A stretch of DNA of 64,000 nucleotides, from the NCBI RefSeq assembly GCF_047948215.1, contig NC_134455.1, positions 103,753,995 through 103,817,994 of the forward strand. The letters are read 5' to 3'. This document shows positions 1 to 13,200 of this stretch, piece after piece (positions within the stretch are counted from its first letter, which is position 1; the number at the start of each line of letters is the position of its first letter). Position numbers and translations under genes: made by a program. Source of the stretch: Lycorma delicatula. Lineage: Eukaryota; Arthropoda; Insecta; Hemiptera; Fulgoridae. Below the pieces are notes generated by a model. It was not told where the DNA came from. It saw only the letters and a list, made by a program, of their open reading frames with translations, and ran no database searches.

Positions 1-500
1 GCGTCATTCCGGTTCACGTAAACCGAAAAATTCAAACAAGCCCAGTCTCGAAGGAAAATCATGGCTACTGTATTCAAGGACCAAAAGAGTATTCTTTTGA
101 TTATTTTATGAAATCTGGAATAACCTCCATATCACAAGTCTATTGGAAAACTCTTTCTAACTTGCCATTCATAACCGACAATGGGAAATACTAAGATCAG
201 GAATTGCTCTTCTTCATGATAATGCAGATCCACAGATAGCTGCATCCACAACAGAAACAATTCAAAGATTCAGATAGGAAATTTTTTGATCATCCCTCTA
301 CTCTTCCAACTCTTCCCATATGTCAAAAACTGGCTTGTATCTCAATGATTCAAGGAAAGTGAGTTGAAAATGTTGTGTTGAGTTGAAAATTACTTGCAAA
401 AGTAGATATAATCCCAGGTGGTGGTATTTTATGTCGTAGGTTTGAAGAAGTTTGTTTTGCAACACCAAAAATGTTTGGAACTTATATATTTATTTAATTT
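1..500 (+). mobile_element. Mariner transposase relic, cut by the window edge
   Basis: Translations in shifting frames from base 1 resemble the middle of a mariner transposase: GSRKPKNSNKPSLEGK, then MATVFKDQKSILLIDYF and, near 208-275, LLHDNA-like and TAA-like residues. Indels and stops interrupt all frames. The right end is not defined because I do not recognise a terminal repeat; downstream to exon 15 (500-1095) I see only AT-rich intron. Confidence 0.55.
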
Positions 501-1095
501 TTCTACAAAATCGCAAAAGTAAATCAACAAAAGTTTCAAAAGTATTTGAAACTAGTAATAAATTTTTTACATTTTTTCATGTGTTCTCATTACCAATAGG
601 GCCTTACTTTCAAACCATGCCTTGTATATTTTCTTATTTTAATCCTGTTGAATTGAGAACATATACCTGTGCCCTAATTTCATCTTTCATTTTTGTTAAT
701 CTGGTTAATGAGAATAACTATTCGCTAATTTTTTTTTATTATCTTTTTAGAATTCTCTCTTCTAAGTAGAAAATTTAATTTATTTATTTTATACTGTAAT
801 CTTTCTGTATATTTTGTCGAACTGGTTATGAATGTACCGCATATTCAAATCATTTTACATATAAGACAAGCTTAAACCTCCTCATACTTATTTATATATA
901 CAACCCAATGCAATATCAAATTAAATCTAAAAACAACATAAGAAAAAATAAAGCAAACATGATTAATTAAACAAAGACAAACTAAAATATGATAATAAAA
1001 CATGCTTATAAAAATATTGAAAGACAATTAACAGCAAACAAATTAAAATCAATCAAATTTTATTGATATTTAAATTTGCAAATAGAATGCATTAC

Positions 1096-1295
1096 CTGTA
1101 TACTGCATATGTATGATAATCATTCAGAAATTTTATCCTTTCCTCTAAAACATCTGTCTTTTTACTTTTCTCTATTGAATTAATAAATAGCTGAATATAT
1201 GAATCTAAAGAAAACTGATACATTGGATCAATTTGTGACATATCATTTAGTACAAAAAATAAAACTGAAGATCTAGACGCACTTTCTCTGTAACC
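1096..1295 (-). CDS. DNAH2: Dynein exon 15 (start of AAA6)
   Basis: 200 bases, phase 0 to 2; acceptor ATTTTTAG, donor GTAATG. It has SSVLFFVLNDMSQIDPMYQF, then LNDYHTYAVYR at the end, all AAA6-proximal dynein motifs. The next coding exon is not in the window; it should lie left of position 1. Confidence 0.93.
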
Positions 1296-4200
1296 CTAAA
1301 AATAAACAATAATAAAAAGTCAATATTAAATTCTACCACCATTATATCTTCCATAAATAAAATAAATCTTTGTTGGTGTGTGAACGCACGCACGCTTTTA
1401 TTATATACATATATGTATCATGAAGTTTTCCCAAGACTTTCATAACCTATACTACTCGTGAAAATAATGGAAAAAGTTCATTTAATGTCCTAAAATGTGC
1501 TGTTTGCAAGTTACGGTAAGGAAAGATTTTGCACGTATTTCAGTTATAGCGGAGTGAAATGAGGTAGTACTGAAATTTTATGACGTTAACTAGAGTGAAC
1601 AGGACAATTTTTGATTTCTTATGGTTTTTGACCTGAAAAATCGATTCCGGGACCTATTTAAGGTCCATAGTTTTTGCTAAATAGTTTTTGATAAATATGG
1701 AAGAAAACCAAGAAACTGGGGTAAAATCCGTTTTTTGTATTTAATGTCAATAACTTTGATAAATGGTAATAAACGCATAAAACTTATTTTATTGCTAACT
1801 TTGAAATAATAATTTTTCAAAAATTTATTGTATTTCTATCATTAATAAAAAAAAAATATTATCTAAATAATTTTTATTTTACAATTAGGTAATTACCAGT
1901 TTAAAAAAAAAAATTACGTTAAACCTAAACAACTGTTTTTCAACTTCAATTTTTATAGTTTTACAATTATTTTCTTAACTACAAGAGATACGATTGGTTT
2001 TAAGATGTATTTATTTCAATTTTTCAGGTCACAAAAATTTTTAGGACCACCAAATTTGCGTCATAATTTATTCCCTGTGAAATTCAATATGGTTGCATAT
2101 AGGTGAATCAGAAATCTGTGTGAAATGTTTCGTTAGCCATAACTTGCTAACAAAATGTTTTGGATCTATGTTTATTCAAATTTTTTTTCTTATTTGTAGC
2201 TATAGAATCATTTCCGGAGAGATTGTAGAGTAGTTTATATATACAGGCGATGTACACACAAGAAAAATTGAAATAGCGTATAATAGAAGGTGCGATGCTA
2301 TAGGAATAATAATGATGCTATTAGGTGTGCCCAGTTAGAATGGATTCGCCAAGCTGAACTATGCATTGAAACAGAATTGCGGCCACATTGAGCAACTGTT
2401 TTGAAGAAATGGTTTGCAGCTTTATCAAGTAACCATTTTGATATTTAAAAAGTATTTTTTTTTTGTCTTCAGTCATTTGATGCAGCTCTCCAAGATTCCC
2501 TATCTAGTGCTAGTAGTTTCATTTCAGTATACCCTCTACATCCTACATCCCTAACAATTTGTTTTACATATTCCAAACGTGAACCTCACTAATTCCTACT
2601 ATATCCACATAAAGTATGTGATTTTATTTTTTTAATTATTTTTAATCACATTTTTCTGTTAAAAGTTTTCTATTTGTTTTCATTTACATAATGTTGTTCA
2701 AACATTGATAAAAATTGTTTTGTTTACAATCTTATCAATTTCAGATACAGTTTGTATGTTTAATTTCTAATTAAAGTTGAAATTCTCAAATTTGTATTTA
2801 ATTTTAATAATGGTATTTACATCAGATTTCTCAGAATTAAAATCTGTACAAAATTAACTAGAAATTTGTATTTGCTTATTGGTAAATTAACAAAGTTATT
2901 TTATTGCAAACCTAAAAAAGTGTATTTTCAGACAAAACGTTTTTGTGTTACCCAGGAGAAATGAAGTCGTAATGAAACTTTTAGGACGCTAATTAAGTAG
3001 AAAAATTAGTGATTTCTTTAAGGTCTTTTACCTGAAAATTGAATAAATTAGGTCTCAGAACCATATTGCAGTAGTTTTTCATAAATCTTGGGTGAAAACC
3101 AATAAACTGCAGTAAAACACCCTGTTTTCTGTCTGATGTACAATGACTTTATTAAATTGGTAATAAACAACAAAAATCTTTAAAAAACTTGTAATGAATT
3201 TAATTCTGAACAAAATTGTGTAGTATAAATTGAATAAAATAAAGAAAATTTAGAAAAATAACAAAAAAGTTGGTAAAAACTACTGCAGATACGGTTCTGG
3301 AACCTATTTTATTTGATATTTCGGGTAAAAAACCATAAGAAATCACTAATTTTTGCCCCTTAGTTAACATCCTAAAAATTTCAATAGGATCTCATTTCAC
3401 CAGGGTAGCTGAAATCCGAGCGAAATCTTCACTAGCTGTGACTCGCAAAGTATGTTCATCTGTTTATAGTTTTACAACTAAAACAGGTAATGAAAGTCCC
3501 ATGAGAACTTCGTAATACATTCTGAATATTAACAGGAAACAACTTTTGGAAAATATGTTTTAAATAATTATTCATTATATATTAAGTAATCAAAAATATA
3601 ATATTATATAATTATGAATTATATAATTATATTATTCCTATTAACATAAACCAACTACAGAATATTGGAATAAGACATATCATATCATATCTTTTATGTA
3701 AGTATTTTCATGGGATCCTGCATCCTCAGTCACGATTGAAATAATTCTGTTATTGCATAATAAAAATATAAAATAATGAAAATTGCTTATTAATTTACAC
3801 AAGCGCTGCTATCTGTTGCAGTTTTTATAAGACAGTCTCCTTCAAATACTGTCTGATGGTTTATCAAATTGAAATTTTGTTTGTTTTAATATATGTAATA
3901 TTTTTCTTATATACTTTTAATTTCATGTCATTTTTATTAATTTCTAATACTTCTTAATTTGTGATAATATCATATATAAAATGTTTATCAGAATAGATGT
4001 TTAATGTTATCAGAACGTAAATAATATTTACCACACATATACCATATTCTTACATATTGTTGTGTGTTCGCGGCTCGATCAGGATATTGAGAGATTTACA
4101 ATTGAGAATGTTTATATAATTACAATTTATTGATTTAAAAACAAAGTAAAACCAGACAAATCAATAATAATGAAAATAGTAATATTAATAGTATGACAAT

Positions 4201-7200
4201 CATAAAACAAATTATAAAAAAATATAGTAATCACACTCACACAATAGTAATCAGAATAATAGTAATAATGATAATAACAACAGACAATAAAAAAACATCC
4301 CACAATAACTATTAGAATAATGACAATAATTGCGACAGTAAACAATAATAACATTAAATGTCATTACAAAAAAAATAATCATAAATGTCAGTAATAATAA
4401 TAAACAGAAATTACATACAGATATTACAGGATTTATTCACAGGTAGATAAATAATAAAAACCAGAATTCAGTACCACTGACAAAAGACATAGCATGACTG
4501 CTAGTTTTAACACTTTTAACTATTAGTCTTGTATTAACAACAATAGAAAATACAAGTATAAAATTATTTCACTGCAAATAACTTTGCTGTTCATAAGTGA
4601 AATTAGTCATTTTTTTAACAGTTTATGAATGAGATTTAGTACATTATCTCTTTCACTTATAGTCTTACAGTAACTCACTGAACCCTTTCTTTTTTTCGTG
4701 TACCAGGATTACTAGTGTCATCACCGCAGTTGCATCAAACCTGCAGGCAAAATTCTCTCCTTCACCGACCTCCTCGCACACTCTCCTCATGGATCTGATT
4801 TCGCACAATTGATTTTTAACTGGTCTTCCCCAGAGTATTTATACTCCTATCCTCTTTACCTGCCAGACCGGACCCAATTCAAAGCATAAGAACGATCGAC
4901 TGAGTCCTTTCATTCCCATGCATTCCTAACCTTGGTACGGTAACTTCTCACGGAACGAACATCTGTTTTGTGTGTCAGTTGGCAACATTGCAAAAGACGA
5001 TTGTTAAATGGACCTGTTACCAAGGGTGTAAAAGGGTTTCTTTTAGGCCCTTTCTGGATTTCTCCCATTATTATATTTTCTACTACTTTCTAGAGATTGG
5101 TAGGAACCCATTATTTAGGTCCGCTATGATGGTCTTGTTGCAATATCATTCTTACCATACATACACCACAAAAATAATAAAAAATAGATTAAAAAATAAT
5201 CAAGAAGATCTAAAATTTATTAAAGGTATCATCACTATTATAAGAAATATATGACAAAAAAAACTATTTTTAATTTAATAACAAATATTATAAAAAAAAA
5301 AAAAAAAAAATCTTATCTGTGGGATTTCCACTATCAACAATTATTTTAGAAATATGGATTGTCTGAGATTTATCTGAACAACTTTGATGTCTTATTAGAA
5401 AAAAAAGTAATAGCCCTATTAATAAATGGCTGGGTTCTCTTTAACTCAAAATTTCCCTTGGCAAATTCTAGACAGTACTGCGATTACATATGTTAACTGC
5501 ATACATCAGTCACCATGAATCCACAGATGAAAGCACAAAGTGTAGAATGGTTTATTTAAACAAAATCAGACATACAAGTTTGACAAAATTTTAGAACTCT
5601 GTATAACTTAGAGACACCCTCTAGAACACAAATTCATTCATGGTATGATAAATTTAAAGAAACTTGCACTCTTGAACATAAGAAGGGTGTAGGCAGGCCT
5701 AGAACATCAGATGAAGAAATGAAGTTTATTTGTCAGTCTTTTGTTTGCAGCCCTAGGAAATCAACTTGGCGTGCAGCATGCGAGTTAAATCTTCCATGAT
5801 CTACTATTCACATTGTTTTGAAGAAAAATTATTGCGACTTATAAATTACAAATGATTACACCAATTACATTGCAGCAGATGATTACACCACAAGATCATA
5901 CTGCTAAAAAGGAATTTGCTGTAGGAAGATTGAAACAATTAAAATTGATGATCAGATGAGGCTAAATTTCATGTGTCTAGTAGAGTGAACTGTCAGAATG
6001 TTTGAATATGGGGCTCAGAAAATCCACATGTTATACTTGATCGTATTAGAGATAGCCCAAAAATTAATGTACGTTACAACCCGAAATCATACTTCATCAA
6101 GATGAAGCACCACCACATTGGGGTTTATTAATGCGTGAATCCCTCAACAACATGTTTTCAAATTGCTAGGTTGGACGTGATGGACCGATTGCTTAGCCAC
6201 ATCAAGCATCGGATATAACTGCATGTGATATTTTCCTATGGGGTTTCATCAAGGATAATGTATACAAACCTCGTGTAGTGAATATTGATGACCTTAAGAG
6301 AGAATTGTTAATGCTTTCAAACTCAGATGTGGATATGTTATAATGAACATAACATGAAATTGATTACCAGTAGTTGCATATTTTACAAATAATCAATGGT
6401 GCACATATTGAATGTCTTTGATTTCTGTATTCATAAAACCTGTTCCTGTATCTTAATAAATAGATTACTTACTATATTTATTATATCAACACCCTTGAAC
6501 ATTCTGTATATTTATAGGATTTTGATAATAAATTAGTATATGTAAGTACTCATAGATGTAAGTTTTAATATGAACTGTAATAAACAATGAACATCTAATA
6601 ATATTAAAGATATTAAATTCTTATAAAAAATTTTAGATTCCAATTTGAAATTAATAGTAGAATGTTAAATTGTTTAGATGTCAGTATCAAAATAAACAAG
6701 GACAACCAAATATTTATAACTAATAACTATCAAAACACAAGTAGTAGACACCTTACTACCGATACATAAGGGACAAAAGAGTGAAAAAATATACATAAAA
6801 TATTTATATACTAATAATATCACTGAAAACATTACTAAAACTTACAATAAAAAAGTATAAACCAGCATACACACCTATTTAGTAAATAATAAAATGTAAA
6901 AAACAGAATTAATAATGGTAATAATAATAATAATAATAAAATAAACGTCTGTGTGAAATTTATAAAATTAAATGTAATGATTGTGATGATATTTATATAG
7001 GAAATACAAATAGAACCTTTAAAAATAGATTTCTTATTTTTTTTTTTTTGTCTTCAGTCATTTGACTGGTTTGATGCAGCTCTCCAAGATTCGCTATCTA
7101 GTGCTAGTCGTTTCATTTCAGTATACCCTCTACATCCTACATCCCTAACAATTTGTTTTACATATTCCAAACGTGGCCTGCCTACACAATTTTTCCCTTC

Positions 7201-10200
7201 TACTTGTCCTTCCAATATTAAAGCCTTAAAGCCCCAGGATGCCTTAGTATGTGGCCTATAAGTCTGTCTCTTCTTTTAACTATATTTTTCCAAATGCTTC
7301 TTTCTTCATCTATTTGCCGCAATACCTCTTCATTTGTCACTTTATCCACCCATCTGATTTTTAACATTCTCCTATAGCACCACATTTCAAAAGCTTCTAA
7401 TCTTTTCTTCTCAGATACTCCGATTGTCCAAGTTTCACTTCCATATAAAGCGACACTCCAAACATACACTTTCAAAAATCTTTTCCTGACATTTAAATTC
7501 ATTTTTGATGTAAACAAATTATATTTCTTACTGAAGGCTCGTTTAGCTTGTGCTATTCGGCATTTTATATCGCTCCTGCTTCGTCCATCTTTAGTAATTC
7601 TACTTCCCAAATAACAAAATTCTTCTACCTACATAATCTTTTCACCTCCTATTTTCACATTCAGTAGTCCATCTTTGTTATTTCTACTACATTTCATTAC
7701 TTTTGTTTTGTTCTTGTTTATTTTCATGTGATAGTTCTTGCGATAGTTCTTGTAGGACTTCTTCTATGCCGTTCATTGTTTCTTCTAAATCCTTTTTACT
7801 TTCGGCTAGAATTACTACATCATCAGCAAATCGTAGCATCCTTATCTTTTCACCTTGTACTGTTACTCCGAATCTAAATTGTTCTTTAACATCATTAACT
7901 GCTAGTTCCATGTAAAGATTAAAAAGTAACGGAGATAGGGGACATCCTTGTTGGACTCCCTTTCTTATTACGGCTTCTTTCTTATGTTCTTCAATTGTTA
8001 CTGTTGCTGTTTGGTTCCTGTACATGTTAGCAATTGTTCTTCTATCTTTGTATTTGAACCCTAATTTTTTTTAAAATGCTGAACATTTTATTCCAGTCTA
8101 CGTTATCAAATGCCTTTTCTAGGTCTATAAACGCCAAGTATGTTGGTTTGTTTTTCTTTAATCTTCCTTCTACTATTAATCTGAGGCCTAAAATTGCTTC
8201 CCTTGTCCCTATACTTTTCCTGAAACCAAACTGTTCTTCTCCTAACACTTCTTCCACTCTCCTCTCAATTCTTCTGTATAGAATTCTAGTTAAGATTTTT
8301 GATGCATGACTAGTTAAACTAATTGTTCTCTATTCTTCATATTTATCTGCCCCTGCTTTCTTTGGTATCATGACTATAACACTTTTTTTGAAGTCTAACG
8401 GAAATTCCCCCTTTTTCATAAATATTACACACCAGTTTATATAATCTATCAATCGCTTCCTTACCTGCACTGCGCAGTAATTCTACAGGTATTCTGTCTA
8501 TTCCAGGAGCCTTTCTGCCATTTAAATCTTTTAATGCTCTCTTAAATTCAGATCTCAGTATTGTTTCTCCCATTTCATCCTCCACAACTTCCTCTTCTTC
8601 CTCTATAACACCATTTTCTAATTCATTTCCTCCGTATAACTCTTCAATATATTCCACCCATCTATCGACTTTACCTTTCATATTATATATTGGTATGCCA
8701 TCTTTGTTTAACACATTATTAGATTTTAATTTATGTACCTCAAAATTTTCCTTAACTTTCCTGTATGCTCCATCTATTTTACCAATGTTCATTTCTCTTT
8801 CCACTTCTGAACATTTTTCTTTAATCCACTCTTCTTTTGCCAGTTTGCACTTCCTGTTTATAGCATTTCTTAATTGCCGATAGTTCCTTTTACTTTCTTC
8901 ATCACTAGCATTCTTATATTTTCTATGTTCATCCATCAGCTGCAATATATCGTCTGAAACCCAAGGTTTTCTACCAGTTCTCTTTATACGCCTAAGTTTG
9001 CTTCTGCTGATTTAAGAATTTCCTTTTTAACATTCTCCCATTCTTCTTCTACATTTTCTACCTTATCATTTTTACTCAGACCTCTTGCGATGTCCTCCTC
9101 AAAAATCTTCTTTACCTCCTCTTCCTCAAGCTTCTCTAAATTCCAGCGATTCATCTGACACCTTTTCTTCAGCTTTTTAAACCCCAATCTACATTTAATT
9201 ATCACCAAATTATGGTCGCTATCAATGTCTGCTCCAGGGTAAGTTTTGCAGTCAACGAGTTGATTTCTAAATCTTTGCTTAACCATGATATAATCTATCT
9301 GATACCTTGCAGTATTGCATGGCTTTTTCCAAGTGTATATTCTTCTATTATGATTTTTAAATTTGTTGTTGGCAATTACTAAATTATACTTCGTGCAAAA
9401 CTCTATAAGTCGGTCCCCTCTTTCATTCCTTTTGCCCAGCCCGTATTCACCCACTATATTTCCTTCTTTGCCTTTTCCAATGCTTGCATTCCAATCTCCA
9501 ACTATTATTAAATTTTCATCTCCTTTTACGTATTTAATTGCTTCATCAATCTCTTCGTATACACACTCTACCTCATCATCATCATGGGCGCTTGTAGGCA
9601 TATAGACGTTAACAATCGTTTTCGGTTTAGGTTTTGATTTTATCCTTATTACAATGATTCTATCGCTATGCGTCTTGAAATAGTCCACTCTCCTCCCTAT
9701 CTTCTTGTTCATCACAAAACCTACTCCTGCCTGCCCATTATTTGATGCTGAGTTAATTACTCTAAAATCACCTGACCAAAAGTCACCTTCCTCTTCCCAC
9801 CGAACCTCACTAATTCCTATTACATCCACATTTATTCTATCCATTTCCCTTTTTAAATTTTCTAGCCTACCAACCTTTTTTAAGCTTCTAACATTCCACG
9901 CTCCGACTCGTAGAATGTTATTTTCTTATACATTATAGAAATTAAAAACATAATAGATTAGATTTATCTAATACGGCAGATCATCTGACAAACAATCAAC
10001 ATTCTATTTCTGATATTAACACAAATTTAGAAATATTAGAAATGAATAAATGTGGTATAAAATTAAATATATTAGAAAAATTATACATTTATAAATACAA
10101 AAAAAATTTCAATTTGATAAATAATCAGACAGTGTTTTTGGGAGACGATCTTAAAAAATCTGCAACAGATTTTCACTCATGTAAATTAGTATGAAATTTC

Positions 10201-13200
10201 ATTATATTAGTATTTTAAAATTTTATTATGCAATTACGGAATTATTTCAATCATGACTGAGGATGTGGGATTCCAAATAAGTACTTTCATGAAAAATTAA
10301 GTTAAAATATGTCTTTTCTCAATATTCTGTAAAAGGAGGTTTATTTAATAGAATTTACATATAATTTAACAGTACAGAGGAATAATATGAATCTTAAACA
10401 GATTAATTTCAGTAAAATATGTATACAGTATGAACTGTACATTGTATGAACTTTACAGGAAAAGTGGAGGAAGAGTATAGGTTCGTATTAAGAAATTGTC
10501 AATAGACAAAATTTTATGAAAAGGCTAATCATAGATATACTTAGAACATGAAAGAAATACATAAGGGAACTAAACCAGACTTGTTCTAAATGAAACAAAT
10601 AAAATTTTGAATGTACTAAAAGAGATATAGTAATACTCCAAAATAACTTTTTAAGTTATCCATGAATCCATGAACTAAACTATTTTTTTCAAAAAGCTTT
10701 TCTAATACAGTGAACATGTGTGTTGTGCCATACCTCTCTAGCAGAGTCAATTTCTACTTCAACAACAAGATTATTACGTAGTTGTTCATTAACAGCAATT
10801 GATGTTTCATTAGATGTCTGCAAAGTTGTAAGTAATTCAACATTATCAAGCAATGATCCTTTGCTTTCATTTAGTAACCTAAAATGCAATAAAATAAAAT
10901 TACTCTGAATATCATATTTGTTTTAAGTCTGCTTAAATAAAACTGTTTCATTATGTAAATCATCAAGTAAATTTATTTAATAATATTAATCACAGTATCA
11001 GATTAGTGTACTGTCATTAAAATTTTATGTTGAATAAACTAATTTACATATAGGATTGAACCCAACTTTTTATTTACAAGTTGACAAGGCGAAGTTCATA
11101 TTCATGGAGGACCGCAGCACTGTTTTTTTTTTTGGCAGTAGACAGAAATGGAGATATAACACAACAGTACTGTCTGGGTTTAGTCCTACTGAACAAAGTA
11201 TCGTGCTTGTCAAATGTTCTAAAAACAAATGCCTATTTAAAATAGGTAAATAAGTTACTGTACTTTTTAGAACCTATATGTTTTCTGATTATAGTAATAA
11301 CAGAATTAAAAATATTAATTTACATTACTTTATTCATAAATTAAATAAATTTAACCTGCAATTAATTACAATATTTAAGTAAATTTTTTCACTAAAACAG
11401 TATCACAGCTCACAGCATTATATTCAAAGCTGGTAGTAATAATTTGGACATATAGGCAACAGAATAGCAAGTTGGATATAGCTGCAGAATAAAAAATAAA
11501 TTAATATTTTTATAATAATATACTAAATAATTAAATGATCAATAACACCTTAATACAGTCCTTAACCAGTCCACAGTTTCTGTAGAACTATTTTCTGTGA
11601 TAGGCCAATAACCCTTGATTTCTGAGCTTGACTCAGTTTCACTTGTTACTTGTTACTTCATATTTCATGTAATTCATATTGTGGTTCTGGGTGGTGTAGT
11701 TTGACAATTTCTAAAAGTTCTTTTTTTGTTAGATCTGGATCATTTTTTTGAAGCCATTCTTGAATATCTTTTTTCAATGAATTGGATGATGGAGGTTTAT
11801 TATTTTTTTTTATTATGGCAAGGTGCGTTATCTATGGCTAACGTACAATTTGTCTGTAGTCCTGGGATAACTTACTTTTCAATATACTTCTAAAAATTTT
11901 CATTGTTTGTATCTTTATGATAATCTTCTGTTTTACTTTTGAAATTGTATATTAAAAAGCACCTTTTATGAATCCCATGTCCCCACCTATAAGAGCCTCA
12001 ATCAAATGGTCACTGGCACTACAAAAACACCTGGTACATCGTCACTTTGGCAGCACTTTTTTACTGTATAATGTGTGTGCACCCTCGTTTCATCTAAGTA
12101 CACAACCAGTCTCTTTTGCTCGAAGTAGCATTTTTTCTAGATACTTAAGAAAAAATGCATGTTTTGTGATTACATCATCTCATTCACACAAAATCAGTCT
12201 AATTGTTTTTACACTTCCTGAATTGAAAACCCACAGATTTTAAAATTTTCCTTAGTGTTTCCCTACTAGTGGTAAAATTCAGTTCTTGATGACAAAAATT
12301 GTGTAATTTTTTTATAGTAGTTATTTCCTTAGAGAATTCAAAATATTTAAGAAATTCTCTTTTAAAAACACACCTGTTGAAATCATCTATTTCATATTTA
12401 TCATGAGTATATTTATTTTTTCTTTGGTGTTAGGATTTGAATATCACTGGCCTCTATTTCATATCCAATTTTCCTGATGTCAATCACTGTAGATTAGCTT
12501 AAGTTTAGCATTCTACAAGTATGTTTCATTGCTTTCACAAGAAGCATCAATAATCAATTTTTTCTTTATCTATAAATTTAATAACATTAAATGCGAGATG
12601 ACATGCTTAACTGCAAAGAGGTTTTCCACATTCATTTGACATCTTAACACAACTACTTTTAAGTAACAACTGTTGCAATTTTAAATGCAAAGAACAAAGA
12701 ATATTTGATTTTATTAGTAATAACATGTCTACAAATTACATAATGTTTATAACTACACACCTATTTTAAACTTTTAACCCCTAATTCTGTGACTTATGTG
12801 TCTGTTCATCATAATATTATTACTGAAATCAAAGCAATTAATAAGAAATTTATACTTTATTTACTTGTATATACTTTTTTTTTTAGTATGATATATTTTC
12901 ATCATGTTTGTGTTTTAAAGTACATTGACTAAAGGAAACAATTGCTCTTATTACAAAATAAAAGATGAAATAATTATTTATACAAAAATAGCTGTATTTA
13001 AGCAAAAGAAAAAGTGATTTTTATTATTAAACATGAAACAATGAGATTTTATTATTAAACAATGAAATTAAAATGGCATCAATTAATTCATTAACAGAAA
13101 TCAATATAAATAAAGCCTAACAAAATATAATGTTATGGAATATTATCATAATATGGGGTCTGTGTCTGTACACACAGACAATAATGTTTAAATCAGCAAT

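Larger units (their letters stand above)
7038..9922 (-). mobile_element. LINE-A: RTE-like non-LTR retrotransposon with TTCTTAT target duplication
   Basis: On the minus strand it codes for an APE-type endonuclease (about 9925-8985: WNVRSL, VIGISEVRWEEEG, IIVGDWNASIGKG, SDHNLVI), a linker, and reverse transcriptase (8520-7690: LNGRKAPGIDRIPVELL, EQFGFRKSIGTREAI, FIDLEKAFDNVDW, QQGCPLSPLLFNLYM, FADDVVILAE), then a C-terminal region (YVWSVALYGSETWTIG, GHILRHPG). There is no RNase H. Frameshifts near 8400, 8260-8040 and 7690-7610 break the polyprotein, so it is inactive, but homology is continuous. The 3' end is marked by the T-run 7038-7049. TTCTTAT at 7031-7037 and 9923-9929 is the target duplication. 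It is 5'-truncated relative to the copy at 25940. Confidence 0.88.
6590..10350 (+). mobile_element. Penelope-like element relic (RT tail plus GIY-YIG), split by a LINE
   Basis: Upstream of the LINE, 6660-6760 reads LNCLDVSIKINKDNQIFITN, resembling the end of Penelope reverse transcriptase. At 6945-7030 it reads YKIKCNDCDDIYIGNTNRTF then KNRF, a GIY-YIG endonuclease start with the CxxC pair typical of Penelope. After the LINE (from 9930) it resumes as HYRN-KHNRLDLSNTADHLTN, NLEILEMNKCGIKLNILEK and YKYKKNFNLINNQT, the C-terminal half of the same domain. One stop (TAA for an expected sense codon) and earlier frameshifts make it defunct. These elements use target-primed insertion with inverted or tandem terminal copies, in keeping with the inverted fragment at 3640-4015. 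Confidence 0.75.
1296..10733. other. Intron 14 of the dynein gene (9.4 kb)
   Basis: GT-AG intron between exons 14 and 15. It is largely transposon-derived: two foldback copies, an internally deleted LINE-A, an inverted Penelope fragment, a putative solo LTR, a Tc1/mariner relic and a Penelope-like element split by LINE-A. The stretches 1296-1494, 2165-2450, 2620-2930 and 10351-10733 are AT-rich and hold nothing I can name. Confidence 0.85.

Noticed and set aside
452..769. 105-codon open frame near the left edge
   Set aside because: Phe/Tyr/Ile-rich product typical of AT-rich DNA; overlaps the end of the mariner relic and has no motif of a host protein.
4127..4354. 75-codon hydrophobic open frame that could suggest a small membrane protein
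   Set aside because: Derived from TAATAATAA-type low-complexity sequence inside the putative LTR.
7218..9844. A host gene of the craniofacial-development-protein-2 type
   Set aside because: Linked to a reverse transcriptase in the same orientation, multi-copy in the window, with a poly-A and a target duplication; it is a LINE.
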